Positions 1 to 5,568 of a DNA stretch of 13,689 bases are shown here, piece after piece. Position numbers and translations under genes: made by a program. The stretch's first letter is position 1, and each line of letters starts with the position of its first letter. Source of the DNA: an uncultured Alphaproteobacteria bacterium (GTDB taxonomy: Bacteria; Pseudomonadota; Alphaproteobacteria; Paracaedibacterales; CAIULA01). The DNA lies in the NCBI GenBank assembly GCA_903905285.1, contig CAIVFQ010000038.1:1-13689 (forward strand). Direction: 5' to 3'. Below the pieces are notes generated by a model. It was given only the letters and a program-made list of their open reading frames with translations, searched no databases and was not told where the DNA came from.

Positions 1-43
1 ATTTTACTCTTTCTTCATATCTTAATTGTTTGTATTCTCTCAT
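1..43 (-). CDS. N-terminus of probable IS30-family transposase (partial, runs off the left edge)
   Basis: An ATG at 43-41 on the minus strand opens a frame reading MREYKQLRYEERVK to the window edge. The pattern Y-K-Q-L-x-Y-E-E-R is the usual opening of IS30-type transposases, just before their helix-turn-helix. A ribosome binding site (AAAGG) lies upstream. Between this start and the hemW stop, the stretch around 85-110 (GCGTTGCACTTCATTTTAGA) has the look of an IS30-type terminal repeat, but the other end of the element is outside the window so no inverted repeat can be confirmed. With only 14 codons visible, the family call is tentative. Confidence 0.5.
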   Translation of the reverse strand, partial: MREYKQLRYEERVK

Positions 44-145
44 TTGCAACGCCTTTCTGTGACTGTCTTATCAACAAACACTCTAATGCGTTGCACTTCA
101 TTTTAGAACATGGGATGGAATGGTTTGTAAAGAAACCAAAAAGAC

Positions 146-1309
146 CTATAAAAAGTAATTCAACACGCTTTGTAACCGTTGTTGACCAGCGGGGGTGGCT
201 TTAAGGTGATGGTCGGTCATTTCAAGGTAACCACCTTCTTTCAAGTATTCCAACCGTTGTTGATTAATCAGTTGGTCACTCAACGCTTGATCTAGGGGGA
301 TAACAAGGTCGTTCAGATCAATGCCCTGGGTTAGACGAAGCCCCATTAATAATTGTTCACGCAGCTGATCACTGAGACTGACATCAACCACCTCTGCGTC
401 ACCATGGCCGTGCGCCTCAATTGACTTCAACCATCCCTCGGGCGATTTAACCTGCCGGGTTGCCACCTTTGCCCCCCCGTTCTGGCTCAGTCGACCATGG
501 GCACCGGGGCCAATACCAATATAATCCTGATATCGCCAATAGGCCTTATTATGTCGACATTCGGCCCCTTGTTTAGCGTGGTTCGAAATCTCATAAGCTG
601 GTCTGTGATGGTCGTTCATCATCGATTGCGTTAGTTCATATAAATCGGCGCTGGTATCATTTGGCGGTAACACCAATTCGCCGCGATCATGCAACGTGGC
701 AAAGGCTGTGCCTGGTTCAATGGTTAGTTGGTACAATGACAGGTGTTCTGTACCAAAGCTTAATGCCTGCAGCAGTTCCGTTTGCCAATCGTCGACAGTT
801 TGGCCAGGACGCGCGTAAATAAGATCAAACGATACCCGTTCAAACGTTCGACACGCCGTTTCAATTGCCGCTAAACTCTCGGCCGCCGAATGTTGACGAC
901 CAAGCTTTTTCAGGTCTTCATCATACAACGCCTGAATACCAATCGAGATACGATTCACCCCTGCCTGGTTTAAGGCTTGAAAGGCTTTGACCTCTACTGA
1001 ATTGGGATTCGCCTCTAACGTGATTTCTAAATTCTCTGCAATCGGCCACAGCTGCACAGCCTGTTTCAAAATGGTTTCAACGGTTTGGGGCTTCATCAGT
1101 GAGGGCGTTCCCCCACCAAAAAAAATGCTTTCTAAGCGCCTTGGTTTTTGCCACACTTGTAACAGGTCTGCGTATCGTTTTAACTCATGCAGCAAAGCCT
1201 CCTGCCAGGCTTGTTCATCGATGTGTTGGCGCACATGGCTGTTAAAATCACAGTATGGGCATTTTGATAAACAAAAGGGCCAGTGGATATAAAGGGCTAA
1301 AGGTTTCAA
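146..1309 (-). CDS. hemW: HemW, radical SAM haem chaperone (oxygen-independent coproporphyrinogen oxidase-like)
   Basis: The 387-residue protein is a radical SAM enzyme of the HemW branch of the HemN superfamily. The iron-sulphur motif CxxxCxxC is at C13, C17 and C20 within HWPFCLSKCPYCDF; the residue pair after the third cysteine is DF, as in HemW, whereas true HemN has a further cysteine there. FFGGGTPS (about 63-70) is the SAM-binding glycine motif. HemW proteins bind haem and are thought to deliver it to respiratory enzymes; many are misannotated as coproporphyrinogen oxidase. Length is normal for the family. The start used here is a TTG with no clear ribosome binding site, and no ATG precedes it in frame nearby, so the true start is uncertain, but the family normally begins only a few residues before this motif. 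It is divergent from the hydrolase gene, 71 bp away. The usual alphaproteobacterial neighbours (rph, rdgB) are not visible. Confidence 0.93.
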   Translation of the reverse strand: MKPLALYIHWPFCLSKCPYCDFNSHVRQHIDEQAWQEALLHELKRYADLLQVWQKPRRLESIFFGGGTPSLMKPQTVETILKQAVQLWPIAENLEITLEANPNSVEVKAFQALNQAGVNRISIGIQALYDEDLKKLGRQHSAAESLAAIETACRTFERVSFDLIYARPGQTVDDWQTELLQALSFGTEHLSLYQLTIEPGTAFATLHDRGELVLPPNDTSADLYELTQSMMNDHHRPAYEISNHAKQGAECRHNKAYWRYQDYIGIGPGAHGRLSQNGGAKVATRQVKSPEGWLKSIEAHGHGDAEVVDVSLSDQLREQLLMGLRLTQGIDLNDLVIPLDQALSDQLINQQRLEYLKEGGYLEMTDHHLKATPAGQQRLQSVLNYFL

Positions 1310-1380
1310 AATCAGGGCTGCCAGATGATAAAATTTTGATGTTTTTTACGAATTGTTAATCTACCACAAAGGTTTTTTTT

Positions 1381-2433
1381 ATGCGCTTTTTTGTTTTCAG
1401 TGTTTTCTTTGCTAACTTTTTATTTTCAGGAATGACCCCATTGAATAGTGCAGCTGTCGACTTAGATGCACCTGCATGGAAACACACTGGAATTGGATTA
1501 TTCACGCAAGCAGACGGTCAATGCACCACCCATGTTATACAGGTAGAGTCACCAGACAAATTCGCGATTGAGGCAGTTTTAATTATTCCAGAAGGATGCC
1601 CAGAAACAACCAACTGTATCGCACTGATAGAAAGTCATCCCAGAGCACACTTAGATCTAAATACCGCCAAAGCCCGAGCAACACAATTTAAGAAACCCTT
1701 TATTTATTTGTTCCCCCGTGGATCACGATTGCTGGATGATTCTTACCCAACCGAATCTATAAAACGTATAGCCAAAAATGATGATCTTTTATTGAAAGAA
1801 AATGAAGCCGTTTTAAGGGAGCTTTTCCTAGAAATTGAAAGGGAAGCCTTCGGTGATTATGGGGGAAAACATATAGACGATTTAGGAACGCTGCTTGAAG
1901 CAGCTCAATTTTTCATCAAGGGAAAGTTTATTGTTTATGGTGGCAGTCTTGGTGGATATATGGCTGTTCAGGCGCTTTTGAATCCTAACACAAAGGGGCT
2001 TTTTGCGGCAGGCGTCAGTGTGTCTGGTTTTTACAGCTTAGACACAACAAAATTTACTGATAAAATAATTGGGCCATTGATCCCAGAATCCTACGTGACA
2101 CTAAACATTAGAGAACATGCATCACTTCCCCCCGCGGCACTGAAGCGACGCGCCCATCCAGTCGATGTCGAGTGGGGAATAGACGTTCCTTTGCTTGTCA
2201 TACATGGTGAGGACGATTACACAACACTTTGCTGCCCACAGGGAGCACGGTCCTTTGCAGAAAGACACGGATGTGCTTATGTTGAAATCCCCGGCGCAAC
2301 ACATGAAAATATTACCGATGATCCAAATTTTATGCCTACGTTAGGGGCTTTTTTAGCCCGTGTAGATGCGCAACAGAAAGAGATCGAAGACAAGATACGC
2401 GATGACAAAGGCGACAAGAAGTCCTCCAAATAA
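1381..2433 (+). CDS. Exported alpha/beta hydrolase (S9/dienelactone hydrolase-like serine hydrolase)
   Basis: This 350-residue protein starts with a phenylalanine-rich hydrophobic signal peptide (residues 1 to about 25, predicted cleavage near NSAA/VD) and so is probably exported. The mature part has the alpha/beta hydrolase layout: nucleophile elbow GGSLGGY with S189, an acid in HGEDDY (D278 or D279), and the catalytic histidine in GATHEN (H308), in the correct order and spacing. Family members are esterases, lipases or peptidases of the prolyl oligopeptidase type; the substrate cannot be told. Several cysteines (C48, C73, C79, C284, C285, C298) could form disulfides after export. The last 20 or so residues are a strongly charged Lys/Asp/Glu tail. 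A ribosome binding site AAAGG (1368-1372) lies 8 nt before the ATG. It is the first gene of the accessory island between hemW and tgt. Confidence 0.85.
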   Translation: MRFFVFSVFFANFLFSGMTPLNSAAVDLDAPAWKHTGIGLFTQADGQCTTHVIQVESPDKFAIEAVLIIPEGCPETTNCIALIESHPRAHLDLNTAKARATQFKKPFIYLFPRGSRLLDDSYPTESIKRIAKNDDLLLKENEAVLRELFLEIEREAFGDYGGKHIDDLGTLLEAAQFFIKGKFIVYGGSLGGYMAVQALLNPNTKGLFAAGVSVSGFYSLDTTKFTDKIIGPLIPESYVTLNIREHASLPPAALKRRAHPVDVEWGIDVPLLVIHGEDDYTTLCCPQGARSFAERHGCAYVEIPGATHENITDDPNFMPTLGAFLARVDAQQKEIEDKIRDDKGDKKSSK

Positions 2434-2484
2434 TATAGTAAATTCTTTCTAAATTAATAGGCAGAATGTCATCCCTGTTCCCTT

Positions 2485-2550
2485 TGTCATTCCTGCGAAA
2501 GCAGGAATCCAGTTGTATTTCTTCTGGACCCCCGTTTTCACGGGGGTAAC
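2485..2550. repeat. Two-hairpin palindromic repeat element downstream of the hydrolase gene
   Basis: Two perfect 8-bp stems stand side by side: ATTCCTGC-GAAA-GCAGGAAT (2489-2508) and ACCCCCGT-TTTC-ACGGGGGT (2528-2547). They are joined by a further pairing of TCCAG (2508-2512) with CTGGA (2524-2528), giving a branched, symmetric unit. Sequences of the type GTCATTCCTGCGAAAGCAGG are scattered in many proteobacterial genomes as small interspersed repeats. Here it fills much of the 293-bp gap between two plus-strand genes and could stabilise or terminate the upstream transcript, but no T-run follows. GC-rich short direct repeats (GCGGGGG, around 2558-2583) continue just beyond it. Confidence 0.7.
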
Positions 2551-2726
2551 AGGAAGATGCGGGGGTGACGATAATGCGGGGGCAACAGTAAGGGGAAACA
2601 AAACAATCCACCATTAAATAGATATTAATTATTTCTTGTAATAATAAAAAACACACCAGTTTTGGTCTTAATCCAAAAGGTTAATTACTGTTCTTGTTTT
2701 TAAAATTTATGTAAAGGAAAATTGAT

Positions 2727-3644
2727 ATGTCTTTAAAGAAAAGGACCCTGAACGGCCTTACCATTTTGTCATTAACCCTTATGGCCAGCACAGCCGGTTG
2801 GTGCTCAGATGACGAGAGAGAAACTACGGATACGAAGCCAACAGGCTCAACGTCTCTGGTAACGTCTTCAGACTTTCTCAAAACTTGCAAAGACCTGGTT
2901 ACAGCATCAGGCAGAGATACTCAGGTTCAGTTAAATCTAGCTGGCTTTGGTTATTTCTCACCAACCTTTTGGGAAGATGCCTTTCATGTATTCCAAACAC
3001 GGCCATTATCAGTGCCAGGAGCAATAGGGCAATTGGCAATCGGCCTATTGAAAGACGATGCATTCCGTACAGGGGCCGGGATGATGACAAAAAGGCAAAC
3101 CTTTCAGACCGCGCTGTTCCTTGTAAACAACAAAGTGGAAGAGATGGTAGCCGTAAATAGACAGATTACTGGCAAGGATAAAGCCATCACAGAACCAGAA
3201 ATGGTGGAGGATTATGCAAAATCCCTTAGATCGTTGTTCAGTGAAAAGTCTATCGGGGAAAAATCACCAGAAACTCAGTTAAAACTTGCAAACGCAGTTG
3301 AAAAGCTTCAGCAGTATATTGTTGATATGGGTCCAGAAAAAGCAACAGCGTTGTTTAAACAAAACGAAATCCTCCTCCAGGAAATCGTCGTAAAAGATAG
3401 AATTATCGTCTGTGGATTCGTCTTAATTCTTGGAGAAGATGGAAACCCGAAAACCATCATCGAAATGAAAGGAATGGGTTGGAGAGTCGGAGACGTAAAA
3501 ATGGGACTCGAACTGACTAAGGAAGAAGCTGATAAAGCAAGAGATTATCTCCGATCATCAGACGCAACCGTTAGTGATGAGCAACGGCAAGAGCGACGGA
3601 GGAAGGAGCAAGAGCAACTCCGGCAGAAAGATGAGATGAGATGA
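2727..3644 (+). CDS. Exported protein of unknown function ending at a pentanucleotide repeat
   Basis: I do not recognise this 305-residue protein. Residues 1 to about 25 form a clear signal peptide (KKR, then a leucine/threonine-rich core, then small residues). A probably disordered acidic and threonine-rich linker covers about 27-48. The middle (about 50-225) looks helical, with a glycine-rich hydrophobic stretch around 71-118. A short beta-like segment (VKDRIIVCGFVLILGEDG, 222-239) follows, then a compact region to about 277. From 284 the sequence is a charged Arg/Glu/Gln coiled coil (ERRRKEQEQLRQK). The coil is cut off by a TGA that lies inside a GATGA repeat array, while coiled-coil-coding sequence continues beyond it. 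AAAGGA (2713-2718) is a good ribosome binding site, and the leader resembles that of the downstream actin gene. Context suggests an exported host-interaction protein; this is inference only. Confidence 0.8.
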   Translation: MSLKKRTLNGLTILSLTLMASTAGWCSDDERETTDTKPTGSTSLVTSSDFLKTCKDLVTASGRDTQVQLNLAGFGYFSPTFWEDAFHVFQTRPLSVPGAIGQLAIGLLKDDAFRTGAGMMTKRQTFQTALFLVNNKVEEMVAVNRQITGKDKAITEPEMVEDYAKSLRSLFSEKSIGEKSPETQLKLANAVEKLQQYIVDMGPEKATALFKQNEILLQEIVVKDRIIVCGFVLILGEDGNPKTIIEMKGMGWRVGDVKMGLELTKEEADKARDYLRSSDATVSDEQRQERRRKEQEQLRQKDEMR

Positions 3645-3650
3645 GATGAG
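3630..3650 (+). repeat. Pentanucleotide simple sequence repeat, four GATGA units
   Basis: Four perfect GATGA units (3630-3649) followed by G sit at the 3' end of the 2727-3644 reading frame, and the frame's stop codon is formed within the third unit. Because the unit is 5 nt, each gain or loss changes the frame. Two units would lead into a Lys/Glu/Gln tail ending at TAG 3709-3711; one unit would lead into an Arg/Glu/Ala tail ending at TAG 3732-3734; three or more give the present stop. Confidence 0.9.
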
Positions 3651-3734
3651 ACGCCAGCTAGAAGAGAAGAAGAAGAAGAAGCAAAAGCTAGAAGAGCCGA
3701 AGAAGCAATAGCTACGGCAGAAAGAGGTTATTAG
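3645..3734 (+). pseudogene. Detached coiled-coil-coding tail of the preceding gene
   Basis: Directly after the TGA at 3642-3644 the same frame stays open to TAG at 3732-3734 and encodes a run of Glu, Ala and Arg (TPARREEEEEAKARR and onward). In the frame reached with two GATGA units the same DNA encodes RRQLEEKKKKKQKLEEPKKQ. Both resemble the charged coil that ends the upstream protein, so this looks like former, or switchable, coding sequence. The motif AGCTAGAAGAG occurs twice (about 3656 and 3686), and GAA/AAG triplets dominate. No start codon with a ribosome binding site is present, so it is unlikely to be translated alone. Confidence 0.55.
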
Positions 3735-3800
3735 CGAAAGCATCAGTGATAGCGTAGCTGGAGCTCCTGCTCAATAAAAGAAGGCCAGTATAAAAAACCT

Positions 3801-3897
3801 TGTCATTGCGAGGAGCCATAGGCGACGTGGCAATCTCCCAAAGTCTTACAATGTCTGCAGGAGATTGCCACACCCTTTTCAAGGGTTCGCAATGACA
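3801..3897 (+). repeat. MITE-like palindromic repeat, copy 1 (upstream of the actin gene)
   Basis: The unit begins GTCATTGCGA, carries GTGGCAATCTCC inside its left arm, and ends with the complementary GGAGATTGCCAC and TCGCAATGAC, so the whole 97 bp folds on itself. The outer left arm has GAGGAGCC-ATAGGCGAC between these blocks; the inner right arm has CCCTTTTCAAGGG. A second, inverted copy lies at 5401-5507. This type of sequence is a common dispersed repeat in intracellular and environmental proteobacteria. Nothing suggests that it is translated. Confidence 0.85.
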
Positions 3898-3925
3898 GGG
3901 TTCCCTAAAAAATCTCCAAATAATA

Positions 3926-3959
3926 TTAACAGTCCAGATTAATGGACTGTTAACTTTTT
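3926..3959 (+). terminator. Perfect 11-bp inverted repeat followed by a T-run, upstream of the actin gene
   Basis: TTAACAGTCCA (3926-3936) and TGGACTGTTAA (3943-3953) are exact inverted copies separated by GATTAA, and TTTTT follows at 3955-3959. This has the form of an intrinsic terminator that would stop read-through from the upstream gene and insulate the actin gene. The stem is AT-rich, so an operator for a dimeric regulator is the alternative. The remaining leader (3960-4010) is AT-rich with TATA-like hexamers (for example TATATT, 3976-3981) and the actin ribosome binding site AAGGA (3997-4001), but no convincing -35 box. Confidence 0.55.
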
Positions 3960-4010
3960 CCACATATACTTCCTATATATTGAATACTTAATTTATAAGG
4001 AAAAAATATT

Positions 4011-5333
4011 ATGAATAGAATTCTTAAACATTTGCTGCTCTCAACCGTGGCGTTAGGGTGTTCTCTTGGTGCACTTCGGGCAGATGACGAGGTAGCAGCC
4101 CTTGTCGTAGATAACGGTTCAGGAATAGTGAAGGCTGGGTTTGCCGGGGATGATGCGCCACGCGCTGTATTTCCATCCATCGTGGGGCCTCCCAGACACA
4201 AAGGTGTAATGGTGGGTATGGGGCAAGAAGACACTGAAGACACCGTTGTGGACGAAACGCTTAAGTGTCCTATTGAACATGGCATCGTTACCAACTGGGA
4301 CGATGTGGAAAAAATTTGGCACCATACGTTTTACAATGAATTGCGTGTCGCACCAGAAGAAGATTCCGTATTGCTGACAAAGGATTCTCTAAATCCTGTG
4401 GCAACGACTGCTACTGAATCGGGCGTCTTAGTGGATATGCGTGATGGTGCCACATATGCTGTCCCATTTTATGAAGGAAAAGTCGTGCGTTCTGCTGTTT
4501 TGCAGTCAAATTCAGGAGAAAAAGTCCTCGCGGATTATTTAATGAAAATTCTCACAGAGCGGGGATATTCTTCTTTAAGTGAGGATACCGTGCAAGATAT
4601 CAAGGGAAAATTATGCTACGTAGCCCTTGATTTTGAGCAAGAAATGAAGGCAGCAGCATCCTCTTCCTCTCTTGAGAAATCTTATGAATTGCCTGACGGT
4701 CAAGTGATAACCATTGGGAATGAACGTTTTAGAGCCACGGAGGCCCTGTTCCAACCCTCCTTTTTGGGAATGGAATCGGCTGGAATTCACGAAACGATTT
4801 ACAACGCCATTATGAAAACTGATGTCGACATTCAAAAAGATTTGTATGTCAAGGTTGTTTTATCTGGCGGAAGCACAATGTATCCAGGCATAGCCGACAG
4901 AATGAAAAAAGAACTAACAGCGCTTGCACCCTCAACAATGAGAATTAAAATTATTGCCCCACCTGCTGGCCCAATTAGTAGGCGCTATAAGGAGGTTGGA
5001 ACCAAGCCCGCCTATGAAGATTATCAGCAGGAAGAGGGAAGGAAATTTTATCTGAATCGAAACGCAGTTCAAGGAGCAGTGGGGTCCGTCCCTTTCGTAG
5101 GGAGAGCACTTGCAAGGATCATACAGGTTTTCACAGCCGAAAGACTTGATGTTGATCATGCGATAAAATCCTTAGCTTGTTTTTATATTGGAAGCCAGGA
5201 AATCTTTCCAAAAAAACCAAAATCAGAAGCCATATTCCAAGCCACACTAACAGAAACTCATGTCATATCAGGTAGTGGTATTGGCGATCGCGCCAAACAA
5301 GGAGGCGGACGGGACGATCTAGAGACTATATGA
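4011..5333 (+). CDS. Exported eukaryotic-type actin with internal deletions and a replaced C-terminus
   Basis: The 440-residue protein is conventional eukaryotic actin joined to a bacterial signal peptide. Residues 1-24 ([15 protein letters not shown] core, ALRA cleavage site) form the signal; the mature protein would start [14 protein letters not shown], as actin does. Residues 25-72, 87-129, 138-186 and 196-318 align with actin, including phosphate loop 1 (D34 in VVDNGSG), the DNase-binding loop, the PIEHG and [10 protein letters not shown] blocks, and the adenosine region ([10 protein letters not shown], 284-293). Changes: about 6 residues are lost after the DNase loop; 8 residues (130-137) stand in place of actin 113-149, removing the catalytic Gln137; His161 is Tyr149; phosphate loop 2 is DMRDG instead of DSGDG. 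After 318 (IIAPP) the last actin segment is replaced by about 122 unrelated residues with a hydrophobic helix-like stretch (352-375). No introns. AAGGA lies 9 nt before the ATG. Export is inferred from the signal peptide; the function, probably aimed at the host, is inference. Confidence 0.95.
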
Positions 5334-5400
5334 ACCCGTCGCAGCAACAGGGTACCGTGATATGACAGGCGCCCCTTTGTAGAACAGTCTAAAAACCCCC

Positions 5401-5507
5401 GTCATTGCGAACCGCTGATGCGCGCAGCGCTATGGTGTGTGTGGCAATCTCCCGAAATGTGCCCAAATGGTTGGAGATTGCCACGTCGCCTTGCTCCTCG
5501 CAATGAC
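5401..5507 (-). repeat. MITE-like palindromic repeat, copy 2 (inverted, downstream of the actin gene)
   Basis: GTCATTGCGA at the left and TCGCAATGAC at the right end bound a 107-bp self-complementary unit with internal GTGGCAATCTCC and GGAGATTGCCAC. The reverse complement of its right arm (GTCATTGCGAGGAGCAAGGC and onward) matches the left arm of the copy at 3801 except for a 2-base gap and a few changes, so the two copies face in opposite directions around the actin gene. CCCCC before and GGGGG after (5396-5400, 5511-5515) lengthen the stem. Lying between the convergent actin and tgt genes, it could also act as a two-way terminator. Confidence 0.85.
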
Positions 5508-5568
5508 AAAGGGGGCTTTGAAAAACCAGAAAAAAACGTAATCAATTTATGTGAGACTAGCTCCAGCC

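Noticed and set aside
987..1292. Plus-strand 101-codon open frame opposite hemW
   Set aside because: It is antisense to the radical SAM motif region and its cysteines mirror conserved hemW codons; a shadow frame.
4119..4325. Minus-strand open frames across the actin gene (also 3950-4294, 4611-4835 and 4932-5159)
   Set aside because: They lack ribosome binding sites and known motifs, and lie opposite a clearly conserved protein; they are antisense shadows.
4011..5333. Possibility that the actin-like gene is MreB, ParM or another bacterial actin relative
   Set aside because: Long stretches such as [18 protein letters not shown] and [12 protein letters not shown] are specific to conventional eukaryotic actin and absent from bacterial homologues.
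4011..5333. Possibility that the actin gene is host DNA contamination
   Set aside because: The frame has a bacterial signal peptide and ribosome binding site, no introns, and non-actin changes, and is flanked by the same bacterial repeat type on both sides; a chimeric assembly still cannot be fully excluded without reads.
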